From: Imperialibacter roseus
Lineage (GTDB): Bacteria > Bacteroidota > Bacteroidia > Cytophagales > Cyclobacteriaceae
Direction of reading: 5' to 3'
NCBI RefSeq assembly: GCF_032999765.1
Contig: NZ_CP136051.1
Coordinates: 372,001-436,000, forward strand
Length of the DNA stretch: 64,000 nt
Shown piece by piece: positions 36,201-44,239 of this stretch (positions are counted from its first letter, which is position 1; each line of letters opens with the position of its first letter). Below the pieces are notes generated by a model. That model had not been told where the DNA came from, searched no databases, and saw only the letters and a program-made list of their open reading frames with translations. A program made the translations under genes and the position numbers.

Positions 36201-39200
36201 CCGATGGGGCTATCCTCTTGATTGACGGATTGACTGCCGAGCGTCAATACCTGGTAAATGCCAATGAAATTTTACAAAAGACATTGACAATCCAGCAAGG
36301 TGCGTCGGGTGTACTCAAATATGATAGCATTGGAATCATCCTGCACTCTACGTGTCAATTTGATCCCACCACCAGTCAGGCGGATATAGCAGACACCGTC
36401 TATGTGAGCGCACGATTCCTGCCAAAATGCTCTGACGTGGCAGTAGGTAATTTTAATGAAAACTGGATCATCAATTATGCGGATGGAAATGAGATCCCAG
36501 TCAACCTGGACGGCTACAATGTCAATCTATCCACCCTGGAAAAAATTGACTTTCAATACAAAACGCTTTCAGGTACGCCGATAACGGTAATGACTTATTT
36601 CAAGAACGCTGAAACAACTGGCTATGCAGAATACGACGGGCCAAAAGATGTTATCGACGGATCGGCTGATGTGTCCTTTATCTGGGACATTAGCTCACTG
36701 AATGATGGGAAATACCAGATCAGGGCGAGGGCTCATTGTTCTGATGGTTCGGTGTTTGAGTCAGATTATCTGACAGGAACGCTCGATACGTCCAATCCTG
36801 TCGTGTTTGGCACACCCTCACCAGCAGATGGCGTGTTGAATGCCGGCGATGATATCCTGATCAAATTTAGCGAAGAAATAGAGGCAGGCTTTGTGAAAGA
36901 CTTCAACATCGAAGTGAGAAGTGTACTCAATGGTGCGGAGGTGTCGCATGCTACTTCTGTTCAGTTTGATGGAGTGGATGATATGGTCACCATTGACAAT
37001 GTTACGTTCAATAAAAAATCATTCACCATTGAGTTCTGGATGCAAAATGAAGTAGCGTCTGCATCATCAGAAACCACCATCATGACGACGGGTAGCGGTA
37101 GCAACCAGGTGGCGATCACACAGGTGGGCGCTGATATCAACTTCAGGCTGGGCAACAACACGGTTTCCATTGACCCATCTGCGGCCTACACTGTAACCAA
37201 TCCGTGGGACAGCTGGCATCACTGGGTGTTTGCTTACGACCTGGACAATAAAAAAGTAAAGGTGTATGCCGATGATCAGGTATTGGCTGACGTTTCAGGC
37301 ATTGAATTCAATCCATCGTATGAAGGTGTGTTGAAAATAGGAAGCGGTCAGTTCGCTGGAAGAATGCACGAATTGCGCATTTGGGAAGACGTCCGCACGT
37401 ATGGCGAAGCAGTAGCGAATATGTCCATCACCCTGGTTGGAAATGAGCCAGGCCTGTATGGCTACTGGCCTTTGGATGAGGGTAACGGTACCCAGGGACT
37501 GGATCGCTCGGCCAGCAGACATGCTACTATTGGTGCAGAGTGGTCTTTGGAGCCAGGCGGTGTGAGCTGGGAGTTGGACGGTGCCAACTACCTGACCATC
37601 AGCAGCACCAATATTCTGGCGGATACTGAAACGGACTTTACCATCGAACTGTGGTTCAAGGGAAATAGCACAGGTGCTGTCCAGACCTTATTGTCCAACG
37701 GACTAGGTGATGGCACGGACACAGAAACGAATCCAAACTCCGTGGTGGTGATTGAAGCACAAACGGACGGCACTATCCATGTGTTGAGCAATGGGTATGA
37801 TTTTCAGGGAACAAACACCGACTATATGGATGGTGATTGGCATCACCTGGCTTTTGTGGTGGATAGAAGTGCCAATGCCAGAATGTACATAGACGGTGAA
37901 CGGCAAAACCAGGTAAATGCAGCCAATATCGACCAGTTTTATGGCGCTGAGGTTACATTGGGAGCCCGGGTAGAGCGCATCGATGCAGCCACAAACAGCT
38001 ACGACAATTACTTATCGGGAGCGGTTGATGAAGTGCGTTTCTGGAATACCGCCAGGTCGGCCACACTCATCAACCAGTACATGCACACCAAAATCGAGCG
38101 TGATGAACCAGGTTTGGTGTCTTACCATCCGTTTGAGACTTACGAAGTGCTTTTAGGCGCCTATATAATGGAAAACACGCTGGCTGATCAGGTTCAAAAT
38201 GATCACTTGAGCGATGTATCGGATGCAGTTTCCAGTGATGGGTCGGATCATTTTTCGGATCAGAGACCAGCGATCAGAGATATCAGGGGCATGCAGGATC
38301 TTCCATTTGATTTTGCCGTCAATAACGATCAAATCATCATCATACCAAATGTAGATGCGAATAGGATAGAAGGTCAGGTAATGGAAATTACAATACTTTC
38401 TGTTCGTGATCTAAATGGAAACAAGTTACTATCTCCGGTAACCTGGACAGCTTACGTGCAACAGAATCAAATCAAGTGGGACGATGATGCGCTTGAGTTG
38501 ATGAAGGCAGTGGATGAATCGATGAGCTTCACCGCATCATTTACCAATAAAAGCGGTTCAGCTCAGGGATATTCGCTGGAAAACATTCCAGCATGGTTGT
38601 CTGCCAGTCAAACAAGCGGGTTTGTAAATCCACTGGAGAAGGTGGTGATCACCTTTGATGTGAATGATGCACTGAACGTCGGTAGCTATGGTCATGGCAT
38701 CTACCTGTCCACGGATGAAGGATTCAACGATCGATTAGCTATAGACCTGAGAGTATCCGGGGACGAGCCGGATTGGCAAGTAGATGAGAACCAATTCGAA
38801 TATTCCATGAACGTGTTTGGACGTGTGATTATCGATGGCGTGATCTCTACTGATCAGTATGACATGGTGGCAGCTTTCGTTGGCGATGAGGTAAGGGGAG
38901 TTGCGAGACCAACATACGTTTCAGGAGTGGATGACTATCAGGTGTTCCTGACTATTTACAGCAATGAAGTCAATAATGAAGCGATAGAACTGAGAGTCTA
39001 CGATGCAAGTACGGGCTATACGCACGAGAACGTGACTCCGGAGATTACCTTCACAGCAAATACCATTATGGGAACTGTGGTATCGCCAGTAGATATCGAG
39101 GCGGATCAGCGTATTTCCAGGGAGTATGTGCTTAAAGCAGGCTGGACCTGGATCTCTTTCAACCTCGACGATGCCAGGTTATCTGACGTTGGTAGCTTGT

Positions 39201-40264
39201 TCGGAGATATTGGAGCTGAGGGAGATATTGTGAAAAATCAATCTACGTTCGACGAATATAGTTCCGGTGCATGGTTTGGTACACTAAGTAACTCAGGTGG
39301 ATTCACCGCAGGCGACATGTACAAGGTGAAACTGGCAGAATCAGCCACGTTGAAGGTAATCGGTCAGCCATTTGATGTATACGGCCATCCTATAGCGATC
39401 AGCGCTGGCTGGAACTACATCGGATTTCTGCCACAAGAGAAGATGACCCTTGCTGAAGCACTGGTAAGTATCAGTCCTGAGGTAGGAGATGTGATCAAGT
39501 CGTCTACTTCCTTTGCGATGTATTCAGGTTCAGCTTTAGGCTGGGTGGGTTCGTTGACCAACATGCAACCAGGCAAAGGGTATATGCTCAACACAACCAG
39601 CGATGGTACATTGACCTACCCTGAGCGGGCTTCTCTGAGCGGATCTCGTAGTGTGAATGAAAGGTCTTACGATAGCTATTTCACCGTACAGGACAATGAA
39701 GGAGGGCACACCATGTCCATTGTTGCCAGCGTGGAAAGCTTCGACTTTGCGCAGGCCATAGAAGAGTATGTATTGGTGGCCTATCGAAAAGACGAAGTGA
39801 TCGGATATGCGCCGGCTACCTCAGTGGATGATCAATCATTGTTCTTCCTGTCAGCCACAGCTGAAGAAGCGGATGAGCTTTCCTTTAAGCTCTACAACAT
39901 GGAGGAGGATGCTTATTTTGAGCTAAATGGCGCCGTGGTGTATGCTGCTAACAAGGTTCTTGGGTCTGTTTTCGAACCGGTGGTGCTGGACGGAAATAGG
40001 GTGTTGGCGGTAGCTGAGGCGGATCATATCTCGGTTTATCCAAATCCATTCGGGTCCTATTTGGACATTCGAATCCAGTCAGATGTGTCCCATATCGATA
40101 TTTCACTGGTTGACTTATCAGGTAAAGTGATCTTTAGTAAACAGGTGGAAATTGTGGGCGCTGTCATTCGACTGGAAGATGAATTGAAGGGGTTGGCACA
40201 CGGCGTTTATCAGCTAATCACTCTGGAAGGCTCGGAGAAAAGAGTATTCAAGCTCATCAAATAA
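30281..40264 (+). CDS. Giant secreted multidomain LamG/T9SS surface protein (3327 aa)
   Basis: The start ATG 30281 gives a signal peptide (MKRSIHHHARKLARIGLFLL then LLMSAKLFAQ). Domain order, rough residues: LamG/concanavalin-like 34-237; four Fn3-like units 286-684; LamG 722-924; carboxypeptidase-like regulatory domain 1020-1084; unknown middle with a hydrophobic Ala-rich segment near 1807-1837; Ig-like SbsA-type domain 2174-2200 (TPSPADGVLNAGDDILIKFS); two further LamG domains 2224-2404 and 2427-2620. A domain shared with the next gene lies at 2828-2944, then two GWxxIxF repeats at 2951-3040 and 3043-3115. The C-terminal type A T9SS sorting domain (VYPNPFGSYLDIRI) is at 3250-3327. Likely an adhesin or glycan-binding surface protein exported by T9SS. 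The size is extreme even for this group. Confidence 0.88.
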   Translation: MKRSIHHHARKLARIGLFLLFSLLLMSAKLFAQNRDGSIDLTGGEGRKIYVNDEGSGKGLGIEGRSFTVETWMRLSSNDNDNVNLFRFRNGDARVSLDYKGDSEKSDKPWRVQIKGGPDGEKSWDLNYNKNGSTGPDFLNKWHHVAFTTNGASTVQIYIDGTLLLQWSLVNSDNESVALFPDNGSGYGDCFIGDKSVTTEARETMYVGEVRIWKTRLSASEISKYYDEEINSSHPQWGNLVRYYHGNKSYISGTTRYYQDESPSGGYDAYGDDNDVGLSLTYTPTVKPPSFNNTKVNPSFSASTCNTDNGIDVSWTDFQASSTYSSGTTPSYEVTRVSDNTTIYTGGGSSKEDTDVSPGDAETYQLKTRWYINSVAVYSDDKITTNKGSMTAVYAAPSGFSATTDNCDVTIDLDWDQLTSSPPKWKVQRATNSAFTTGVITLTSTLDGAVTSFTDASPNPEQTYYYRVVATGNDGNGCAVVASNSEVVSGFTSKPPTAPNDLAVVVDNVNNELDITWTNPSNSYASGFILRREKLDGSNTVDIELANTVTSYSDADISICETYRYKIAATNACSPDGVFSNTTQTGLLGLDIDDVLSSINASKGYFSNEVLLEWEIKGSLSQVDRFRVERTVAGSDNYKLIAVVDNNLFYKDESASSGVFYNYRVTGETTCNDLIVYTNEVVDLGFRQPFGIANGHTEYTGGNAVEDVVINFERTDGTQIGNSLKFDGAGDYVAIDSFSYKGSDYKEMTVEAWFKTSSSGDQILASFDASEYWRLEIGGSAANAGYLGFNIAKNDGASANSTIQSTVRVDDGVWHHVAVVFDNGTLSMYVDGELDVQITDAIAEFGSVNQRYGFLGVGSEADAFNGNIGPTYYLEGNLDEFRLWSVARTEDQIKNNYDRLISNEQVGLKVYYRFDEGVGSEVYDVAKTGENFNQNDGLFVGGTSFSSEIPSSDKLGIRATTDQFGDYTADYIPYKGSGNVFRVTPAFGQHQFTPSSKSIYLGDGSFVQNNVDFDDISFFTVTGKVSYKDTNVPVQDVTVLIDGEVALGSDNKVVRTDAEGNYEINVPIGNHYLSVEKDGHTFYEGYFPPLDELGSVTFHEFIEDLQVNFTDSTKIKVAGRLVGGTREAEKQLGFGLSTNNVGSATLSFNLQNAAYDLPVVTVDTDPYTGEYEIEMLPEQFVISTITTSANYAIDAEDLPVLDLRNSVDEIVVYEDEEDSSSATYSYHHKQNFIIRETPEILVYGKNDEAFEGDTELQYSDQESGEVKTLDLSVSNPFDYPFFNMGKPYEANVYVVETYRNPYHPAGAIIDYVPVVKADVAITDNIGSTPDQGNTGQTDENGLFRYAFLAGSPNIQMNGDESFTKTFEVNATVEGYGIAWRSSDPFRAYVLGVKPQEGTGFVTYGPDQVDFVLRDPPGSNSYAYIEKGSSYSVTEGWELNALTNQSLDKIVNKGVDVQAGGGLAGPVVSLDTDEIGETGIQVSRAYDYNGHYTESYDFTERIETSADPEDVGSDADLFIGRATNVLVSKTSNLRLVDRAWAETYLETSEYLDITGSDVVIAVLDGYAVDNNGIQTYFIYSQRYIVEELIPTLLVLRDELFEGPKYESHLPMSSPYYGLNNDDNSFNEQIKEMLQADPEANISNLSYTFTPETGDDIDSVQFINDQITSWLNRLADNEADKINARLIDNISIDGSGGVYSSEVKQSYNKDFNYSSVRSMRLTWNAGFGVLSNGAGLQIRNSFNGTVDVGNTGSKVIDHSLTFGYVIDEKDEGDYYSIDVKTVDGVGIYNKSVFADYQKSYKQFRAETQEKLIFAGAYLAGAAVTKAIAKYAAKKAGATNSFIATAQFLIDAGAFVYEAVDHTNNALEVFNKQDDLTTDFNVTGFKISSPIFSVRGGASRCPYEGGEEAEFVSIDGAVMNLHTATLKREIPTIAVSPSIQANVPEGEKAVFTLQLGNESETSTNMWYEISIDESTNPDGAILLIDGLTAERQYLVNANEILQKTLTIQQGASGVLKYDSIGIILHSTCQFDPTTSQADIADTVYVSARFLPKCSDVAVGNFNENWIINYADGNEIPVNLDGYNVNLSTLEKIDFQYKTLSGTPITVMTYFKNAETTGYAEYDGPKDVIDGSADVSFIWDISSLNDGKYQIRARAHCSDGSVFESDYLTGTLDTSNPVVFGTPSPADGVLNAGDDILIKFSEEIEAGFVKDFNIEVRSVLNGAEVSHATSVQFDGVDDMVTIDNVTFNKKSFTIEFWMQNEVASASSETTIMTTGSGSNQVAITQVGADINFRLGNNTVSIDPSAAYTVTNPWDSWHHWVFAYDLDNKKVKVYADDQVLADVSGIEFNPSYEGVLKIGSGQFAGRMHELRIWEDVRTYGEAVANMSITLVGNEPGLYGYWPLDEGNGTQGLDRSASRHATIGAEWSLEPGGVSWELDGANYLTISSTNILADTETDFTIELWFKGNSTGAVQTLLSNGLGDGTDTETNPNSVVVIEAQTDGTIHVLSNGYDFQGTNTDYMDGDWHHLAFVVDRSANARMYIDGERQNQVNAANIDQFYGAEVTLGARVERIDAATNSYDNYLSGAVDEVRFWNTARSATLINQYMHTKIERDEPGLVSYHPFETYEVLLGAYIMENTLADQVQNDHLSDVSDAVSSDGSDHFSDQRPAIRDIRGMQDLPFDFAVNNDQIIIIPNVDANRIEGQVMEITILSVRDLNGNKLLSPVTWTAYVQQNQIKWDDDALELMKAVDESMSFTASFTNKSGSAQGYSLENIPAWLSASQTSGFVNPLEKVVITFDVNDALNVGSYGHGIYLSTDEGFNDRLAIDLRVSGDEPDWQVDENQFEYSMNVFGRVIIDGVISTDQYDMVAAFVGDEVRGVARPTYVSGVDDYQVFLTIYSNEVNNEAIELRVYDASTGYTHENVTPEITFTANTIMGTVVSPVDIEADQRISREYVLKAGWTWISFNLDDARLSDVGSLFGDIGAEGDIVKNQSTFDEYSSGAWFGTLSNSGGFTAGDMYKVKLAESATLKVIGQPFDVYGHPIAISAGWNYIGFLPQEKMTLAEALVSISPEVGDVIKSSTSFAMYSGSALGWVGSLTNMQPGKGYMLNTTSDGTLTYPERASLSGSRSVNERSYDSYFTVQDNEGGHTMSIVASVESFDFAQAIEEYVLVAYRKDEVIGYAPATSVDDQSLFFLSATAEEADELSFKLYNMEEDAYFELNGAVVYAANKVLGSVFEPVVLDGNRVLAVAEADHISVYPNPFGSYLDIRIQSDVSHIDISLVDLSGKVIFSKQVEIVGAVIRLEDELKGLAHGVYQLITLEGSEKRVFKLIK

Positions 40265-40288
40265 TCTGGTGCTTAAATCTGCAAGACA

Positions 40289-42442
40289 ATGATTAGATAT
40301 TTCTTGAGTGCGTGTTTATGGATGATTGGTGGCTATGCAATCTCCCAACCGGTTGGCTGGGAGGTTGATCCTTCCGAATACGAGTATTCAGCGTCATTTA
40401 CCTGGCAAGTGCAGTTCACCTCATCTACTGCTGTTGATGGAACGGATTATCTGGCGGCCTTTGTTGACGGTGAAGTAAGAGGAGTAGTGTCCAGCCTTTA
40501 TCATCCTGGTTTTGAAAAATACTTTTTCCCGATCCTGGTCTACAGCAATTCGGTCAACGAAGAGGGGCTCACTTTCAAATATTACGATGCATCCGAGGGC
40601 GCTACCTATCAGATAGACAATGAGTACCAGTTTGTACTTGATCGGTCAAGCGGAAGTTATTCCGATCCATTACTTTTTACCGTCGATGACCGGCTTTCAC
40701 AAACCATAGCATTTGGCGCATTGGAGAGGGTTAGTTACGGAGCGGGGCCGTACGAGTTAACTGCTACAGCTACCTCAGGACTCACCGTAAGTTACGCCAG
40801 CTCGGATCAGACGGTGGCCACTGTTTCCGGAAGTACCCTCACGGTTGTGGGCGCTGGAAGTGTCACTATCACGGCCAGTCAGGGAGGAGCTGATACCTAC
40901 CGAGCCGCAGAGGATGTGCCACAGGTATTGGTAGTGGATCAGGCAGGTCAGACCATTACTTTTGAGGCTATTGACAAGGTGGATATCAGTGTGGGAAGCG
41001 TGCAGCTTACAGCCAGTGCAAGTTCCGGTCTGGATGTAGCCTACAGTCTTGTATCTGGTTCGGCGACCTTATCGGGGAACACTTTGACTTTGACTGGCAC
41101 CGGAGAGGTTGTGGTGGCAGCGGACCAGGAAGGAGATGCCAACTACCTGGAGGCGGTTCAAGTGATCCAAAGTTTTTCAGTAACCGATTCGAGCAAGCAA
41201 CATCAGCAGATAGTATTTGATCAACTGGAGGAGCAAAGCTATGGAGGAGGCTCTTTTGAGCTTCTTGCTTCAGCTAGTTCTGGTTTGTCGGTGAGCTATG
41301 CGAGCTCCAACACAGCGGTGGCGACCATTTCAGGAAGTACGGTGACGATCGTTGGGGCGGGTAGCACAGAAATTACTGCCAGTCAGCTGGGAGATGACAG
41401 CTATAACCCCGCTGACGAGGTAGTGCGCACGCTGGTAGTTAACAAGGCATCTCAAACGATCAGCATCGACTCGCTGGCTGATGTGGATATAAGCGCTGGT
41501 AGCATCGAACTGACGGCATCTGCCACCTCCGGACTTGAGGTGGAGTTCACTCTTCGCTCTGGTCCCGGAATTTTGTCTGAAAACATACTTACTCTTACTG
41601 GATCAGGTGCTATTTACATCGCTGCCGATCAAGCTGGCAATGACAACTATGCGGCGGCTGACCAGGTGTTGTACAGTTTTTTCGTCACTGAAACTGGCAG
41701 GCAGGCTCAATCCATCACGTTTGGCGCATTGGATGAGAAAACATATGGTGACGAATCGTTCGAGTTGACAGCCACGGCGAGCTCCGAGCTCACCGTGGCT
41801 TACAGTAGCTCCAACGACAATATAGCGTCAATTTCCGGGAGTACTGTGACGATCGTCGGCGCCGGTTCGGTGATCATTACTGCTAGTCAGCCAGGCAACG
41901 ACATGTACGAAGGAGCACCAGACAAGGTGCAGCTTTTGATCGTCAATAAGGCCAATCTGATGGTGGTAGCTGATGACAAGATAATCAATCAGGGGGAAGA
42001 TTTAGGGGAGTTTACCGTAAGCTACGCAGGTTTTGTGAATGGCGAAAGCGCAGACTCGCTGGACGTGCAACCTACAGCGTCGGTGTCCATTGCGGATGCA
42101 TCACAGGCTGGAACCTATACTATTAAAGTGTCTGGTGGCGACGATGATAACTATTCGTTGAGCTACGCTGAGGGGACGCTTACCATAGAAACTGTACTTG
42201 GTGTGAAAGAAAAGGAATTCATCCATGTCTACCCAAATCCGGCGACAGATTACTTGATCATCGAGTCCTCTGAGATAAAATATGTAGAGGTGTTTGATTA
42301 TACCGGAAGACGATTGAAATCGCAGGAATTGACTGATGGAGAAGTGGATCTTACCGGTTTGCACGAGGGCATCCACCTGCTTCGCCTGAGTGACAGCGAT
42401 GGCAGGGTCGTTGCCACCATGCGATTCATGAAAAAGGGCTAG
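40289..42442 (+). CDS. Secreted Ig-like repeat protein with T9SS sorting domain
   Basis: A 717-residue protein with a signal peptide (residues 1-19). The N-terminal domain (about 20-130, GWEVDPSEYEYSASFTWQVQ then YLAAFVDGEVRGVVSSLY) is homologous to residues 2828-2944 of the upstream giant. Five Ig-like/BIG2-type repeats of about 85 residues (131-563) alternate in two types, ABABA. An MBG-like domain (about 564-640, DKIINQGEDLGEFTVSYAGF) follows, and a T9SS type A tail (FIHVYPNPATDYLIIESSEI) at 648-717. Starts 24 bp after the giant gene; likely co-transcribed and surface-displayed. Confidence 0.88.
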   Translation: MIRYFLSACLWMIGGYAISQPVGWEVDPSEYEYSASFTWQVQFTSSTAVDGTDYLAAFVDGEVRGVVSSLYHPGFEKYFFPILVYSNSVNEEGLTFKYYDASEGATYQIDNEYQFVLDRSSGSYSDPLLFTVDDRLSQTIAFGALERVSYGAGPYELTATATSGLTVSYASSDQTVATVSGSTLTVVGAGSVTITASQGGADTYRAAEDVPQVLVVDQAGQTITFEAIDKVDISVGSVQLTASASSGLDVAYSLVSGSATLSGNTLTLTGTGEVVVAADQEGDANYLEAVQVIQSFSVTDSSKQHQQIVFDQLEEQSYGGGSFELLASASSGLSVSYASSNTAVATISGSTVTIVGAGSTEITASQLGDDSYNPADEVVRTLVVNKASQTISIDSLADVDISAGSIELTASATSGLEVEFTLRSGPGILSENILTLTGSGAIYIAADQAGNDNYAAADQVLYSFFVTETGRQAQSITFGALDEKTYGDESFELTATASSELTVAYSSSNDNIASISGSTVTIVGAGSVIITASQPGNDMYEGAPDKVQLLIVNKANLMVVADDKIINQGEDLGEFTVSYAGFVNGESADSLDVQPTASVSIADASQAGTYTIKVSGGDDDNYSLSYAEGTLTIETVLGVKEKEFIHVYPNPATDYLIIESSEIKYVEVFDYTGRRLKSQELTDGEVDLTGLHEGIHLLRLSDSDGRVVATMRFMKKG

Positions 42443-42946
42443 GCTTCAATTTCCATTGCGACAACAACCACCTGAATTCAGATGACTACTCTAAACTCTG
42501 GAGGTATCCCAAAGCCTCCAGGGTGTGAGCATTGATCAAGAAATGAAAATGGCTGGGAAGCAGGAAACTTCCCTTTCTCAAAGCTTCACTGCGCTCTTTT
42601 TTCTTTTAAAAAACTCGATATTCTTATGTCGAACTCACGTTACTTACATAATTGTACATCAATGTTGTTTAGTTAAGAGGTTCAGTCTCCCAATTCTATT
42701 TTTACCCCAGCCCTTCTATGTTGTAATCCAAGAAGTGGCCAGCAATACTTTGCCTCCATGTTCCTTGTTAGTCATGATAAATCATCATAAAAACATCCTT
42801 CTATCAACGGACTAGTAAGCCGCATTTCCTTGTTTAATTTCTATGAATGAAAGCAGCAGCCTAAAGGAAACGAATACTAAAATTTAGCATCGCAAGGGCT
42901 GAGTAGCTGTCTTTCAAGTGAAGTTTGTTTTATGATGATAGTCTCT
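42443..42946. other. 504-bp spacer between T9SS gene and IS110 transposase
   Basis: Begins with a hairpin (42498-42521). The middle is AT-rich without a credible gene. The last about 90 bp are probably the downstream end of the IS110-family element. A GCCTAAAGG sequence at 42859-42867 recurs at 44111-44119 in the element's upstream end. Confidence 0.45.
42498..42521 (+). terminator. Hairpin after the T9SS gene pair
   Basis: CTGGAGG (42498-42504) pairs with CCTCCAG (42515-42521) around a 10-nt loop. There is no strong T-run behind it, so termination would be weak. It lies 55 bp after the stop codon. Confidence 0.4.
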
Positions 42947-44026
42947 TCATTTAACCACCGCATATTCATACTCTGTTTCATTTTTCAATACAAACCTTAT
43001 ACGATTCAATAACTTTTTAGCTATTCGAATAATAGCTCTATTTGGCTTCATTCGCTTACACAAATTACTATAAGCCAGAGCTAGAGCAGGATCAATTCTA
43101 CTGGCAACCCATGCACTTTCAATAAGTACCCCTCTCAATGGTTTATTGCTTCTGGGTGTAATGCTTCCTGTTCGATCTTTATCTCCTGAAGAATTAGTAG
43201 ATGGAATCAGTCCAATATAAGCACAAAGTTTATCCAGGTTCTTGAACCGGTTGATCTGCTCGAGTTCTGTAAGCAAAGTCATCGACACAACCAGTCCTAC
43301 TCCGGGAATACTTTTAAGGCAGTTAATTTTATGAGCATACGCCTCACTTTTAGCTATTGTCCTTAGCTGCTTATTGATTTTGAGTAGTGTAGACCGTAAA
43401 TGATCAACTGTATCCACCGTGTCGGCTATTACGGTATGGCCGTAATCTGTCGATAGCCTTATGGTTGCTAACCATTTGGAGAAATTAGCTGACCAGTGGC
43501 GTGATGCAGAGTCCAGTTCTGCCGGAATTTCAATACCATAGAAATGTAAAGAAGCTTTGACCCTGGTCTTGTTTCTACTGATTTCCTTGACCAAAGTTTT
43601 ACGGTACCTTACCAGCCCACGAAGTTCTTCTATAGCCCTGTCTGGAACATGGATAGCTTCTAATTCTCCAGTACGTAAACAGCGTGCAATTTTTCTACTA
43701 TCTCGGCTGTCCTCCTTTTGTTTCTTCTCTTTATCTGTGGTAGGAATGTCTGCTGGGTTGACTACAATATTGTGTATGCCACATGCCTCCAGAGATCGGT
43801 GAACACTGTAACCGCAAAATCCTGCCTCATAGGCTGAATAATATTCGGCCCCTGGAAAGGTTCTCCTTAGATAGCTGGCTAAAGTCTCAGCTCTCGGATC
43901 CTGTGAAAACGTCTTATGTGTAAGCTGTTCCAATAATATGGTCACTTTCCAACTGGTTAAATGCACATCAATGCCAACGAATACCTTTTGACCTTCGAAG
44001 TTCAATTCTTTACTTTTACCTTTCAT
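42947..44026 (-). CDS. IS110-family transposase (DEDD recombinase)
   Basis: A 359-residue protein. The N-terminal RuvC-like DEDD domain begins FVGIDVHLTSWKVTI (first Asp); YEAGFCGYSVHR holds the Glu, and the two last acids lie in KEDSRDSRKIAR (around residues 105-120). The C-terminal Tnp_20 domain has CLKSIPGVGLVVSMTLLTEL and LCAYIGLIPSTNSSGDKDRT, with the conserved Ser that attacks DNA in IS110 enzymes expected near the second phrase. Full length and apparently intact. The start codon (44024-44026) lies in the first stem of the candidate RNA upstream. Confidence 0.93.
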   Translation of the reverse strand: MKGKSKELNFEGQKVFVGIDVHLTSWKVTILLEQLTHKTFSQDPRAETLASYLRRTFPGAEYYSAYEAGFCGYSVHRSLEACGIHNIVVNPADIPTTDKEKKQKEDSRDSRKIARCLRTGELEAIHVPDRAIEELRGLVRYRKTLVKEISRNKTRVKASLHFYGIEIPAELDSASRHWSANFSKWLATIRLSTDYGHTVIADTVDTVDHLRSTLLKINKQLRTIAKSEAYAHKINCLKSIPGVGLVVSMTLLTELEQINRFKNLDKLCAYIGLIPSTNSSGDKDRTGSITPRSNKPLRGVLIESAWVASRIDPALALAYSNLCKRMKPNRAIIRIAKKLLNRIRFVLKNETEYEYAVVK

Positions 44027-44152
44027 AAGCTTCTATCTTTTTAGTTTGACAAGTGTTGATGTCTATCCAAAACTAAATTGCATAGAAGCTTATGCTTTTA
44101 CAATCATAAGGCCTAAAGGGCGTATGAATTACCATTAGCAGGCCCCTTTAGG
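44024..44152 (-). ncRNA. Candidate bridge RNA of the IS110 element
   Basis: Two hairpins lie upstream of and overlapping the transposase start on the same strand. Hairpin A: 13-bp perfect stem (44024-44036 with 44082-44094), internal loop, 8-bp stem (44040-44047 with 44070-44077), 22-nt terminal loop. Hairpin B: 9-bp stem (44112-44120 with 44144-44152), 23-nt loop. Two stem-loops with internal loops of about 20 nt match the architecture known for IS110-family bridge RNAs, whose loops pair with target and donor DNA. The RNA itself is inferred; ends are not defined. Confidence 0.55.
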
Positions 44153-44239
44153 GCTTAAGGGTAAAATGCTCTTAACTAAATGACATTGAATTATACCCGG
44201 AAGCCCAAAGGAACGTACTTCAGGCCATCGCCCCACACC

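Larger units (their letters stand above)
42860..44165 (-). mobile_element. IS110-family insertion element
   Basis: The element is centred on the transposase gene; its upstream non-coding end (to the right) carries the structured region 44024-44152. IS110 elements lack terminal inverted repeats, so both ends are estimates (plus or minus 50 bp). It sits between the T9SS gene and the 3' end of a TonB receptor gene without breaking either. About 1.3 kb, usual for the family. Confidence 0.65.

Noticed and set aside
42525-42815. 96-residue open frame between the T9SS gene and the IS110 element
   Set aside because: It lies in AT-rich DNA without coding composition, with no upstream promoter and no recognisable domain.
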